Positions 1 through 8,878 of a DNA stretch of 64,000 bases are shown here, piece by piece. The notes beneath the pieces were generated by a model, which was not told the DNA's origin, made no database searches, and saw nothing but the letters and a program-made list of their open reading frames with translations. This stretch comes from Lewinellaceae bacterium (GTDB lineage Bacteria; Bacteroidota; Bacteroidia; Chitinophagales; Saprospiraceae), in the NCBI GenBank assembly GCA_016716135.1, contig JADJWX010000002.1:372001-436000 (forward strand), read 5' to 3'. Made by a program: the position numbers and the translations under genes. The first letter of the stretch is position 1, and each line of letters starts with the position of its first letter.

Positions 1-391
1 GGCGGAACATGGGCGTCGTAATGGCGAGCATGGTAAATAAGCCCACGCTGTATATTCCAAGGGTCAAAAAAATGTCCTTCAGGCGGGTAGACGAAAATCC
101 GATCTGGTATTGGGTGTACGCCCAGTACAGCAAGCCTATGCTGAAAAACATAAGCATACCTTTGTTGTAGGTGTCGTAGAAAAAAATTATGTGGTTGTAC
201 GGATCAACCGTCAGATTAGCCACGCTAACGGTATAGGCAAAGCCGAGTGCAAACAGCACCGGGATCAACAACAAGGAATAAAACAGGACATAATGCCCCC
301 GAGTACGCCAGACAACCGGATAGTTTTCCAATAAGAACCGGTCCAGCCGGCGCATAAATCCGGGAACCAGCCACTTAAAGATCGTCTTCAT
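1..391 (-). CDS. Membrane protein, probable ABC-2 type permease subunit (partial, 3' end off window)
   Basis: The reading frame starts at an ATG (391-389) and runs off the left edge, giving 130 visible residues. It begins MKTIFKWLVPGFMRRLDRFL, then shows hydrophobic segments at roughly residues 36-55, 78-95 and 105-125 with a polar loop (NLTVDPYNHI) between the first two. It overlaps the end of the upstream ABC ATPase gene by 17 bp, so the two are very probably translated together. I infer that it is the transmembrane partner of that ATPase. The sequence alone does not name a permease family, and the missing C terminus prevents a topology count. Confidence 0.7.
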   Translation of the reverse strand, partial: MKTIFKWLVPGFMRRLDRFLLENYPVVWRTRGHYVLFYSLLLIPVLFALGFAYTVSVANLTVDPYNHIIFFYDTYNKGMLMFFSIGLLYWAYTQYQIGFSSTRLKDIFLTLGIYSVGLFTMLAITTPMFR

Positions 392-1613
392 AAAACTTGG
401 TTTTAACAGAATGGCTCAAATCGCGGAAGTAGCCAAAACTAATTTGTTGTTGGTCCAAATGGTTCAGCAGGCTGTGGCCGGTGACCGACAGTGGCGTGGT
501 TATGATCCAGTTCAAGCCGTTATTCCAGATGCGATGGTGCGGAAAGTTTTCCAATGCTTTTTGAAGGTCGGCGTAGCGCAAGGGGCAGCCGAGTTCAAAG
601 ACATTTTGCTTTCGGTTGGCCCCCAGGCTGCTGGTAGCCCCCAGGTTTTCCAGCCGCCCGCCGCGCATGAAAAGCATTTGGTCGGCTACCGCTTCAGTTT
701 CGTGCAGGTGTTGCGAACTGATCAGGACAGCCATTGGGCGGCGCAGGCTTTTTGTCAGGTTGCGCAAATCGTTCAGCACAATAAACTGCGTTTTCACATC
801 GAGAAATGCCAACGGCTCGTCGATGATCAACAGCTGCGCTTGCCAAACCAGTGCCTTGGCCAGGGAAAAGCGCAGTTTGTACCCTCCGGACAACTCCGTC
901 CAATCATTTTGCAGGTGCAAACCAAGGCCCAGTCGCTGCACAATGTAGTCTACCGCTTTCCGATTGGCCTCACCGCGCAAGCCATGCCGGGCTGCTTCAT
1001 AATGCAGGTTATCGCGCAGCGAACCGTGCCAGCGGGGTAAGTCTTGTGGCACAAAGGCAATTTTTTGTTTCAGTTGGGGCCATGAACACCGGGCATCCGG
1101 GTCAAACAGCGGGTACCGGAGCGTTCCCGAATCGGCTGCGAGTTCGCCTGCGAGTATGCGCAGCAGGGTGGTTTTTCCGGTGGCGTTTTCACCGACCAGG
1201 CCGGTGATTTGCCCCAGGTGAAGTTCCAGTTTGTCCAGTTGAAGGGTGAAACCGCTGGAAGGATACTTTTTTACAATGTTTTCGGCGCGCAACACCAGAT
1301 CGTCGGGTGCGGTTTGTTGGCGCACTGCCTGGGCGAGGGCATTTTCTTTGGCTGCAAAAGCCTGTTGTGCGGCAGGGTTGTACTCTTGGGCTATCGTATC
1401 GACTGCGGCCTCCAGTTGTTTGATAATCCGCCGTTTTTCACCTGTGCTTTCCGATTCGGCGAGTTGGATTTTTAGCAGGATCACTTCATCCTCGCGTTCG
1501 GTGTTGATCGCAAAATTCCGGGCAAAATCGACCAGCAAAGCCGCTCCGCGCTCCGGATGCTCGCGAATGACCTGCCGAATGGCTTCGGCGCGATGTTGAA
1601 CCTGTTCCGTCAT
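375..1613 (-). CDS. ABC transporter ATP-binding protein with N-terminal effector-associated-domain-like region
   Basis: This 412-residue protein has two parts. Residues about 10-85 form an alpha-helical, charged region with the pattern EDEVILLKIQLAESES followed by IIKQLEAAVDTIAQEY. I read this as an EAD11-type effector-associated domain (by eye, no search). From about residue 105 it is an ABC ATPase: Walker A GENATGKTT, Q-loop FVPQD, signature LSGGYKLR, Walker B LLIIDEP with the catalytic Glu, and an H-loop His in ISSQHLHE. The Walker A and signature sequences depart from the common NGxGKST and LSGGQ forms. The start overlaps the stop of the upstream small gene (ATGA), and the next gene encodes a membrane protein, so this looks like a three-gene transporter operon. 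Substrate unknown. Confidence 0.85.
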   Translation of the reverse strand: MTEQVQHRAEAIRQVIREHPERGAALLVDFARNFAINTEREDEVILLKIQLAESESTGEKRRIIKQLEAAVDTIAQEYNPAAQQAFAAKENALAQAVRQQTAPDDLVLRAENIVKKYPSSGFTLQLDKLELHLGQITGLVGENATGKTTLLRILAGELAADSGTLRYPLFDPDARCSWPQLKQKIAFVPQDLPRWHGSLRDNLHYEAARHGLRGEANRKAVDYIVQRLGLGLHLQNDWTELSGGYKLRFSLAKALVWQAQLLIIDEPLAFLDVKTQFIVLNDLRNLTKSLRRPMAVLISSQHLHETEAVADQMLFMRGGRLENLGATSSLGANRKQNVFELGCPLRYADLQKALENFPHHRIWNNGLNWIITTPLSVTGHSLLNHLDQQQISFGYFRDLSHSVKTKFYEDDL

Positions 1614-1906
1614 GCGCGTTCGAGTTTGGATTCGAGTTTTGACCAGGCTGTGTTCAGTGCAGACAATATGCGGTTGGCAATTTGTCGCTTGTTGACCTTT
1701 GCTTCCTGCCGGTCAACGATTGCACGTTGCGTTTCTTTCTCCAATTCAGTAAAATCCATGCTGATCATAATCGCTTCATCTTCCATATTAGCATGGAAGT
1801 CGCGCATAAAATCGATCAGCCGGCGCACAGCATCAGCTACAGCGTCGGCTGCGATACAATCCTTTATCTCGTTGCGTCGGTCCAGTATTTCGTTTGGAGA
1901 AATCAA
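1610..1906 (-). CDS. Small stand-alone effector-associated-domain-like protein (EAD11 type)
   Basis: The open frame extends to 2005, but the recognisable domain starts at SPNEILDRRNEIKD. A TTG codon at 1906-1904 lies two residues before it and downstream of a good -7 box, so I place the start there (98 residues). The helical pattern DEAIMISMDFTELEKETQ followed by KVNKRQIANRILSALNTA resembles the N-terminal region of the ABC ATPase encoded next. The stop overlaps the ATG of that gene by 4 bp, which implies translational coupling. Effector-associated domains are described as homotypic adaptors in bacterial conflict and signalling systems, so a docking role toward the ATPase is inferred. A longer ATG or other start further upstream is not excluded. 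Confidence 0.65.
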   Translation of the reverse strand: MISPNEILDRRNEIKDCIAADAVADAVRRLIDFMRDFHANMEDEAIMISMDFTELEKETQRAIVDRQEAKVNKRQIANRILSALNTAWSKLESKLERA

Positions 1907-1938
1907 GCGCGGGTGTCGGATTTGCTGTTTATGTAGCG

Positions 1939-1946
1939 CAAATCTA
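1939..1946 (-). promoter_or_regulatory. Bacteroidota -7 promoter element for the EAD-ABC operon
   Basis: On the minus strand this reads TAGATTTG, a full match to the Bacteroidota -7 consensus TAnnTTTG. It lies 32 bp upstream of the proposed TTG start of the small EAD-like gene. I do not see a clear TTTG box at the usual distance, so strength is uncertain. Its position argues against the longer upstream start of that frame. Confidence 0.4.
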
Positions 1947-2057
1947 ATTTTTTTGGCTGATGCTGGAAGTGCGTTGTTTGAAAAATACAAAAACGGCGCG
2001 TACAAACCAACAAGGGCTCGTACGCGCCGCTTTTACGTCGCGAACCGGAGGTTCGCG

Positions 2058-5000
2058 TTACGCGTGCTTGTCCCACCACTGCTTCACCTGCCAGCCTTTC
2101 AGGTACATCACCGGCAAAATGATCAGTGTGATGAAGGTGGCAAAACCAAGGCCGAACACGATGGTCCACGACAAGGGGCCCCAGAAAGCCACCGAGTCGC
2201 CGCCGAAATAGATCTTCGGATCGCCGGTGGCAAACAGGCTCTCAAAGTCGATGTTGAAACCGACGGCCAGCGGGATCAGGCCGAGGATGGCAGCCGTGGC
2301 TGTGAGCAATACCGGCGTCATACGAATACGGCTGGCTTCCACGATGGCGTCGTGCACATTCTGGCCCCGTTCGCGCAACTCATCGGTAAATTCAACGAGC
2401 AATATCCCGTTGCGCACCACAATGCCCGCCAAGGCCACAATACCTACGCCCATCATGATCACGGAGAAATCCATGTTGAAAATGGCCATGCCAAGCAACA
2501 CCCCGATGATGGAAAACACAACCTCGGTCAGGATGATCATGGTTTTGCCAAAGGAGTTGAACTGTGTCACCAAAATGAGCAGAATAATGAACAGCGAAAT
2601 GACCAGCGAGCGCCCGAGGAAGCTCATGGCGTCCATCATTTCGGCGTCTTCACCGGCAAAACTGACCGTCACGCCGTCGTACTGCGGCAGGGCGAGCAGG
2701 GCGGCTTTCACGGCGTTGACCACCTGCGTCTGCTTGGGCTGGTACTCGGCAGTGATGTTCGACGCCAGGGTAACCATGCGCTCCTGGTCCTTGCGGCGGA
2801 TGCCGGCAAAGGTGTTGCGGTATTTCACATCGGCAAGCGCCGACATCGGTACGGAGCGCAGTACGCCGCCCATGTTCATGTCGCGGAAGGTGATGTTGAG
2901 GTTCTCCACGGCATTGATATTCTCGCGCTGGTCTTTTTGGAGGCGGATATTGATCGGCACCTCGTCTTCCCCGTCGCGGTATTTGCTGGCTTCCTTGCCG
3001 AGAATGGCCGTCCGGAATTCGCTGCCGATCTGGGCGGTACTGATGCCCTCGCGGTTGGCGCGATCCCGGTCGATCTGGATGTTGATCTCGGGTTTGGACA
3101 CGATCAGGTCGCTGCGCAACTCCTCTACGCCGGGGATGGCCAGCGAGTCGAGGTAGTTTTTCACGGCAATGGACACATCGCGGAGTTGGTCAAAGTCGTC
3201 GCCGCGAATTTCCACCGAGATCGGCTTGGGCGTGGGCGGGCCGCCCTGCTCCTGGTCGACGGTGATTTCGGCGCCCGGAATGACGCCTTTGGTGGCCTGG
3301 CGGATTTCGTCCATCAACGCTTTGGTGCTCACACCGTTGCGTTTGCCGTACTCGACGAAGGCGATACCCACCTTGCCCTTGTTGGAGGTAGCCGAGCGGT
3401 CGAACTGGTCTTCCGAGGCGTTCAGCGCCACGTTGGCGATGACCGACTCCACGATGGGATTGTCGGGGCCCAGCACTTCCATGACCTTGCCTTCCATGAC
3501 CCGGGTGAGCGAGTCGGTGACGTTTACGTCGGTACCCACCGGCAGGTTGAGGTAGACGTAAATAAAGTTGGGGTCGGCGCTGGGGAACAGCACGATGTTG
3601 GCCTGCCGGCTGGCCGTAATGCCGCAGGAGCCGATGAGCAGGACAAACATGCCGATGAGCATCGTCCAGGGGCGGCGCAGGGCAAATTCCAGAAAACGCG
3701 CGTACATCCGCTGGAACGCGGGCCAAAATTTTGTTTGAAAACGCTCAACCACACCGGCCAGCACGTAGCGGTACAACACGATGAACAAGGCAATGGCAAC
3801 GAGCAGGTTGCCCATGAAAAAGTTGCTGTTCAGGTAGAAATACAGCAGCGCCAGGCCGTACAGCACATAGCCGATAAGGGTGCGACGGCGGGCTTTCACC
3901 GGGTCGGTTTTGACGGTTTCGTCACCATCGCGGCGCATAAACCACACGGCAAAAACCGGGTTGATGATGTAGGCGACCAGCAAGGAGGCGGTCAGGGTAA
4001 TGATGATCGTGACCGGCAAAAAGTGCATGAATTTCCCAAAAATACCGCCCCAGAATACCAGCGGGAAAAAAGGCGCCAGGGTAGTGACGGTACCCGACAA
4101 CACGGGCAGGAACACCTCGGCGGCGGCTTTTTTTGCGGTGGCAATAATGCCGAGTTTTTCCTCGTGGTAAATCCGGTGCGTATTTTCGATGACCACAATG
4201 GCATCGTCCACCACGATCCCCAACCCGAGCAAAAAAGCGAACAACACAATCATGTTGAGGGTAAACCCAAATGCCGGCAACACCATGAAGGCAATACACA
4301 TCGACAGCGGCACCGACAAGGCCACGAAAATGGCGTTGGTACCCCCCATGAAAAACATGAGGATGAGCGCCACGAGGATAAAACCGATGACGATGGTGTT
4401 GATCAGGTCGTGCAGGGTGACGCGGGTGGCGCGGCTTTGGTCGCCGGTGATCACCACATCGAGGTTGGCCGGAAAATCGGTGATTTTCATTTCCTCCACG
4501 ATTTCCTTGATCTTGTCGGAGGCGTTGATGAGGTTTTCACCCGAACGTTTGATGACGTTGAGTGCGATCACGTTTTTGCCATTCAGGCGGCTGAAACTTT
4601 CCTGCTCTTCATAACCCATTTTTACTTCGGCCACGTCTTTCAGGAATAATTGCGCGCCCGATTGGGAGTTGATCACAATATTTTTGATTTGCTCGATATT
4701 GGTAAAATCGCCGCGAATGGAAATCGACCGGGTCATGCCGCCGATGTCGACGTTGCCCGCCGAAATAGTCATGTTTTCGAAGGCAATCGCATTTTCGATA
4801 TCCCGAAAACTGAGCTGTGCCGCCGCCATTTTGTATTTGTCCACATTGATCTGCACCTCTTTTTCGAGGGTACCCACCATGTCGACGCGCGTGATCTCGC
4901 GCATTTCCTCAATCCGGTCTTTGAGCTTTTCAGCGTAGTCCTTGAGTTTATCCAAACTGAAATCGCCCGAAATATTGACGTTCATGATGGGGATTTCGGA

Positions 5001-5411
5001 GATGTCGAACTCGGTGACTTCGGGGTCGTCCAGCAGGTCATTCGGCAGGTCGCTTTTGGCTTTGTCTACGGCGTCTTTGACCTTGTTTTTGCAAAGCACC
5101 ACATCGAGGTTGGTGTTGAACTCGATAATGATGCTGGAAAAATCCTGGATGGAAGAGGAGGTCACTTTTTTGACCCCGGCGATGCCCTTGAGTTCTTTTT
5201 CAATGGGTTTGGTGACCAATTGTTCCATGTCGGTAGGCGAGGCCCCGGGGTACACCGTAGACACGAAAATGGTGGGTACCACCACATCGGGGAATTGTTC
5301 CTTCGGCAGGGAATTGTACGACATGATGCCGGCGAGCGTGATGAGCACGGTGACGATAAAAATGCTCGTCCGGTTATCTATGGACCAGGAGGTTGGTTTG
5401 AATTCTTTCAT
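2058..5411 (-). CDS. RND-family efflux pump, inner-membrane permease subunit
   Basis: This is a 1117-residue AcrB/MexB-like pump when started at the ATG 5411-5409 (MKEFKPTSWSIDN). The frame continues 25 codons upstream, but those codons are the translation of a repeat element. Typical features are TM1 after the N-terminal helix, the PN porter signature SLPKEQFPDV, TM4 with the proton-relay pair in GIVVDDAIVVIENTHR, two large periplasmic loops, and TM10 with GIVVRNGILLVEF. In the TM10 motif an Arg sits where AcrB has the relay Lys940. It is the last gene of a tetR-tolC-MFP-RND operon and should export drugs, detergents or similar compounds in a proton-driven tripartite complex. Confidence 0.95.
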   Translation of the reverse strand: MKEFKPTSWSIDNRTSIFIVTVLITLAGIMSYNSLPKEQFPDVVVPTIFVSTVYPGASPTDMEQLVTKPIEKELKGIAGVKKVTSSSIQDFSSIIIEFNTNLDVVLCKNKVKDAVDKAKSDLPNDLLDDPEVTEFDISEIPIMNVNISGDFSLDKLKDYAEKLKDRIEEMREITRVDMVGTLEKEVQINVDKYKMAAAQLSFRDIENAIAFENMTISAGNVDIGGMTRSISIRGDFTNIEQIKNIVINSQSGAQLFLKDVAEVKMGYEEQESFSRLNGKNVIALNVIKRSGENLINASDKIKEIVEEMKITDFPANLDVVITGDQSRATRVTLHDLINTIVIGFILVALILMFFMGGTNAIFVALSVPLSMCIAFMVLPAFGFTLNMIVLFAFLLGLGIVVDDAIVVIENTHRIYHEEKLGIIATAKKAAAEVFLPVLSGTVTTLAPFFPLVFWGGIFGKFMHFLPVTIIITLTASLLVAYIINPVFAVWFMRRDGDETVKTDPVKARRRTLIGYVLYGLALLYFYLNSNFFMGNLLVAIALFIVLYRYVLAGVVERFQTKFWPAFQRMYARFLEFALRRPWTMLIGMFVLLIGSCGITASRQANIVLFPSADPNFIYVYLNLPVGTDVNVTDSLTRVMEGKVMEVLGPDNPIVESVIANVALNASEDQFDRSATSNKGKVGIAFVEYGKRNGVSTKALMDEIRQATKGVIPGAEITVDQEQGGPPTPKPISVEIRGDDFDQLRDVSIAVKNYLDSLAIPGVEELRSDLIVSKPEINIQIDRDRANREGISTAQIGSEFRTAILGKEASKYRDGEDEVPINIRLQKDQRENINAVENLNITFRDMNMGGVLRSVPMSALADVKYRNTFAGIRRKDQERMVTLASNITAEYQPKQTQVVNAVKAALLALPQYDGVTVSFAGEDAEMMDAMSFLGRSLVISLFIILLILVTQFNSFGKTMIILTEVVFSIIGVLLGMAIFNMDFSVIMMGVGIVALAGIVVRNGILLVEFTDELRERGQNVHDAIVEASRIRMTPVLLTATAAILGLIPLAVGFNIDFESLFATGDPKIYFGGDSVAFWGPLSWTIVFGLGFATFITLIILPVMYLKGWQVKQWWDKHA

Positions 5412-5470
5412 TGCTTGTGCGTAAAAGGGTGATTTTTTGATTTGGTTTTTTGGGGTTCTTTTTGGGCTTT

Positions 5471-5589
5471 TCAACCCCACCCCCATCCCCTCCCCCCACG
5501 GGGAGGGGGGCTTGCCCTCTAACTAAATTAAAATTGAAATGAGAGCAGACACCCCTCCCCGTGGGGGGAGGGGATGGGGGTGGGGTTGA
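5471..5589. repeat. GC-rich double inverted repeat (dispersed intergenic element, copy 1)
   Basis: The left arm (5471-5508) and right arm (5552-5589) are exact reverse complements over 38 bases. Each arm contains its own hairpin, CCCCTCCCC paired to GGGGAGGGG. About 40 bases of AT-richer sequence separate them. The element fills the gap between the membrane-fusion gene and the RND gene on the minus strand, so it will be in their mRNA. A clearly related element lies at 13466-13606. Confidence 0.9.
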
Positions 5590-5593
5590 TTCG

Positions 5594-6721
5594 TCAAAAC
5601 GCCACCGTCTCTCCTTGATTCACATCCTGGAAACCGGTTGAAACCACCCAGTCGCCTGCTTTCAGGCCTTTGGTAATTTCCACCATGCCGTTGTAGTTGT
5701 TGCCCTGGACCACATCGACGCGCCGGACCGTGGCCTGATTTTCAGCGCCGGATTTATCGGCTACCAGGACAAACTCGCCGGCCTCACTGGTTTGGATCAG
5801 ATTGACGGGAACAACCAGGGCCTGCGGGTTTTGGTAATCAATGATTTTCATCACGGCGATCATATTGGCGCGGTATTCCGGGTTTGCCGGCAGGCTGCAT
5901 TCCACCGCGAAGGTGCGGTTTACCGGGTTGATGGACTTGCTCACGTAAGTCACCTTTGAGTTGACCGACTTGTCGAGGTCGGGGAAATACACCTGAACCG
6001 GGTAGCCCTGGCGCACTTTGGCGGCATAGGCTTCGGGTACCTGGCCGGCAATTTTCAGGTCGCCGAGGTTAATGATGTTGCAAAGCGGCACACCCGGCGC
6101 GATCGCCTGTCCGGCCTTAAGCATCACCATGTCGACTGTGCCGCTGATGGGCGCGAAAATTTTGGTTTGCTGCAACTGTTCTTTCGTGGTGGCAATCCGT
6201 TGTTCGAGCGCTTCTTTGTTGGATTTGGCCTGAATAAACTGGATTTCGGTGCCGATCTTTTGGTCCCACAGCCCTTTTTGGCGGGTGTAAATGTCTTCGG
6301 CGGTTTTGAGCTGGAGTTCAAGCTCCGACAGGCCTTTGAGCATTACATCATCGTCCAGTTGGGCCAGTAGTTGGCCTTTTTTGACATAGTTGCCGTTTTT
6401 AACCAGGACGCGGGTAAGCACGCCCGGCATTTTGGCCGTCACCGGTACATTGTCTTCCGCTTCGACCCTGCCTTGCAGGTCGACGAAGTGGCGAAATGTT
6501 TCCGGTTTCATTTCCGTCAACCCAACGGTGCGGATGCGCCGGGGTGCGCCTTCAGCAGTGCTGAGTTCTTTTTCCAATTGGGCAATCTGTGCCTCCAAAT
6601 CGGCTTTTTGATCTTTCAGGGCAGTGAGTTGGGCGGCTTTGTCCTGAGGCTGACCGCCACAGGCGGCGAGTAGCAAGGCCAGCGCGAGCAGGGCAAACGG
6701 AGTACGGGTGGTATGTTTCAT
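5594..6721 (-). CDS. RND efflux periplasmic adaptor (membrane fusion protein, lipoprotein)
   Basis: The 375-residue protein starts at ATG 6721-6719 (MKHTTRTPFALLALALLLAA) with a lipobox LAAC, so it should be a lipid-anchored adaptor. A coiled coil follows (QLTALKDQKADLEAQIAQ), then lipoyl/barrel-sandwich halves around KMPGVLTRVLVKNGNYVKKG and IFAPISGTVDMVMLKAGQ, separated by an alpha-hairpin. A beta-barrel and membrane-proximal domain make up the C-terminal third. This is the HlyD/AcrA arrangement. It lies between tolC and the RND pump genes on the same strand and should bridge the inner-membrane pump and the outer-membrane channel. The frame is open 24 codons further upstream, but the signal peptide fixes the start. 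Confidence 0.95.
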   Translation of the reverse strand: MKHTTRTPFALLALALLLAACGGQPQDKAAQLTALKDQKADLEAQIAQLEKELSTAEGAPRRIRTVGLTEMKPETFRHFVDLQGRVEAEDNVPVTAKMPGVLTRVLVKNGNYVKKGQLLAQLDDDVMLKGLSELELQLKTAEDIYTRQKGLWDQKIGTEIQFIQAKSNKEALEQRIATTKEQLQQTKIFAPISGTVDMVMLKAGQAIAPGVPLCNIINLGDLKIAGQVPEAYAAKVRQGYPVQVYFPDLDKSVNSKVTYVSKSINPVNRTFAVECSLPANPEYRANMIAVMKIIDYQNPQALVVPVNLIQTSEAGEFVLVADKSGAENQATVRRVDVVQGNNYNGMVEITKGLKAGDWVVSTGFQDVNQGETVAF

Positions 6722-6901
6722 GTGTTTTGCTTTTTTGAAAATTATGAACTTGGGTAGCGGCCTGGTTTTCGGCTTCTTTGGAGTGGCCGGCATTCAGGCG
6801 ATTTCCGACGATAGTTTTTTATTTTTTATTTGGTAGTGCCCAATTATTCGCGACGGATTCGATCTAAACCACTGTAGGTGAATCGAATATTCATCATTGG
6901 T

Positions 6902-8254
6902 TTACTCCCCGCCCAGTGCTTTTTTCACGGCAACCTTGGCGGTCAGCAGATCGTATTGTGCCTGCATGAGTGCCTGTTGGGCGCTGTACAGCTGCTGTTC
7001 GGCAGTTACCAATTCAAAACTGGAGCCGACACCGGCCTGGTATTTTGTCTGGGTGGTATTGTAAATGCGTTGGGCGAGCTCAAGGTTGCTCTGCTGGCTT
7101 TTGACGCGCGCGGTGGCGTTGAGGAATTGTTTGCGCGCATTTTCCAGTTCAAGATTTAGGGCGTTTTCCAATTGCTGCTTTTGGGCGTCAATCGTTTGTA
7201 CCCTGATCATGGCGCGTTCGCGCTTGGCCCGTGTGGAGCCGCCATCCCAGATGGGAATGTTTACCGATATACCGGCAACGGCAGACGGAATAAAAAACCA
7301 CTTGGTGTCTTCGGCAAAAGCGCCCTGCCACCCGGGCTGGTATTGTATAAATCCGGCAACCGTGGGCATCCAGGGCTTGCGGTAGAGGTCGGCTTCCAGC
7401 ATGCCCAGTTCGCGGCCCTTGAGCAGTTGGACGTATTCGGGGCGGTTCATGTAGTTGAGTTCGGCGGTGACATCGGCGTCGGCATAGCTGGGGAGCAGCT
7501 TTTGCAGGTCGTCGGTGAGGGCGATGTTTTCCTGTACGGGCATGCCCATGGCCATTTTGAGGGCGTTGACGACGATGTCTTTCTGACGGCTGAGGTTGTC
7601 GTGCTCGGTGCGCAGGCTCGACAGGGAAAGTTGGAGGCGGTCGACGTCGAGTTGCTCGGCAAAACCGGCTTCCTGGGTGGCGGCCGTTTCCTGGAGCAGT
7701 TTTTCGAGGTTGGCGATATTTTTATCCAAAATGCCGAGGTTTTCCGAGATCAGCAGCGCCGGCAGGTACGCATCGGTTACCTGGTCGCGAATGGTTTTTT
7801 TGGTTACCAACACCTGGTGTTGCACGTATTCGCGGTAAAAACGCGCGGCTTTCAGTCCGGTGAGGTAGCTCTGGCTGAAGAGCAGTTGGTTGACGGCAAG
7901 CGTGGGCGTCAGGTTGTGCCGGGCATTGAAGGCGATTTTTACGTCGCCCAAGGTGTCGGCCCCGGGGTCGGGCGGCCCGAACTGGAACACACTGGCCGGC
8001 ACACCGGGGCGCTGGATAAAATACTGGTAGCTGATGCCGGCGGAAAGTTGCGGCAAGCCTATGGCGGTGTTCTCTTTGATTTGCCAATCGGCATCGGCAA
8101 TTTGAAGTTGGGCAATTTGCATTTGCGGGTTTTTATCGAAGGCATATTGAATGCAATCGGACAATTTCATGGCAGTTTGTCCCGCAAGCGGGCCGGGTTG
8201 CCAAAGCGCCAGGGTGCCGCAAAGGATTAGGGATTTGATGAATAGACGGTGCAT
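6902..8254 (-). CDS. TolC-family outer membrane efflux protein
   Basis: This 450-residue protein has a signal peptide ending near LAGQTAMKLSDC and the two-repeat helical architecture of TolC: ALxxNPxxxxA-like start (AFDKNPQMQIAQ), long amphipathic helices, and a C-terminal repeat (FELVTAEQQLYSAQQALMQA) typical of the family. It starts 1 bp after the stop of the TetR-type regulator gene and is followed by the adaptor gene, so it is the outer-membrane channel of the same efflux system. Length is normal for the family. Confidence 0.93.
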   Translation of the reverse strand: MHRLFIKSLILCGTLALWQPGPLAGQTAMKLSDCIQYAFDKNPQMQIAQLQIADADWQIKENTAIGLPQLSAGISYQYFIQRPGVPASVFQFGPPDPGADTLGDVKIAFNARHNLTPTLAVNQLLFSQSYLTGLKAARFYREYVQHQVLVTKKTIRDQVTDAYLPALLISENLGILDKNIANLEKLLQETAATQEAGFAEQLDVDRLQLSLSSLRTEHDNLSRQKDIVVNALKMAMGMPVQENIALTDDLQKLLPSYADADVTAELNYMNRPEYVQLLKGRELGMLEADLYRKPWMPTVAGFIQYQPGWQGAFAEDTKWFFIPSAVAGISVNIPIWDGGSTRAKRERAMIRVQTIDAQKQQLENALNLELENARKQFLNATARVKSQQSNLELAQRIYNTTQTKYQAGVGSSFELVTAEQQLYSAQQALMQAQYDLLTAKVAVKKALGGE

Positions 8255-8255
8255 A

Positions 8256-8861
8256 TCAGGATAGTTTTGCTTTCAGAATTTGCAGTCCTTTTTCCGAAAC
8301 AATGCCGTACAGGTAATGCAGCAGATATTCGCGGAAAAGCGACTCTTTTGAATAGGTAAGTTGGGGAAACATATCTTCGTCGAACAGTTGGAACGACAGG
8401 GTGATGTGGAGTTTTGCCACGATGTCCACATCAAAATTGTTGCGGTAGTGCCCATCGCGAATGCCACGCTCCAGGTTGGCACGTACCACATCGTACAGGA
8501 ATCCGCGCTGAAACGCCTGAATCTTTTCCCAGGCATCGCGGTGGTATTTTTGGAGGTCGTACACGATGTTGGCTTTCATCTGCTGGAGTTGCTGCGCATT
8601 CGCCTCCATCACCAGAAACATTTCCTCGATAGCATTTCCGGCAGCCACGATGTGCCGGGCGCATTGCGATTTTTCTTCCGAAATATGGCGCTCCAGCATC
8701 TTGTTTACCAGGTCGTCTTTGTTGTCGACAAACAGATACAGGGTTTTTTTGGAAATGCCCAGTTCGCGTGCTACATCGTCCATGGTGACGCTTTTTATGC
8801 CGTAGCGCATAAACAGGTCTTCAACCCGTTTGAGCCACTTTTCCTGCTGTTCTGTAAACAT
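8256..8861 (-). CDS. TetR/AcrR-family transcriptional regulator
   Basis: Started at ATG 8861-8859 (MFTEQQEKWLKRVEDLF) the protein has 201 residues, normal for TetR regulators. The helix-turn-helix lies at about residues 22-45 (MDDVARELGISKKTLY). The C-terminal two-thirds is helical and would bind ligand and dimerise. It is the first gene of the efflux operon, with the tolC ATG only 1 bp beyond its stop. A 28-bp palindrome 18 bp upstream of the start is the probable operator. The expected role is autoregulated repression of the pump, relieved by a substrate. The 29 extra open codons upstream cross the palindrome and are unlikely to be coding. Confidence 0.92.
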   Translation of the reverse strand: MFTEQQEKWLKRVEDLFMRYGIKSVTMDDVARELGISKKTLYLFVDNKDDLVNKMLERHISEEKSQCARHIVAAGNAIEEMFLVMEANAQQLQQMKANIVYDLQKYHRDAWEKIQAFQRGFLYDVVRANLERGIRDGHYRNNFDVDIVAKLHITLSFQLFDEDMFPQLTYSKESLFREYLLHYLYGIVSEKGLQILKAKLS

Positions 8862-8878
8862 GCCGCAAAGGTAACATT

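Noticed and set aside
1557..4649. 1030-codon open frame on the plus strand opposite the RND pump gene
   Set aside because: The minus frame is an unmistakable RND pump. The plus frame is low-complexity (His, Gln, Asp-rich) and is the usual antisense shadow of a GC-rich gene.
5412..5486. N-terminal extension of the RND pump frame
   Set aside because: These 25 codons are largely the translation of the palindromic repeat, and the conserved pump start is MKEFKPTSW at 5411.
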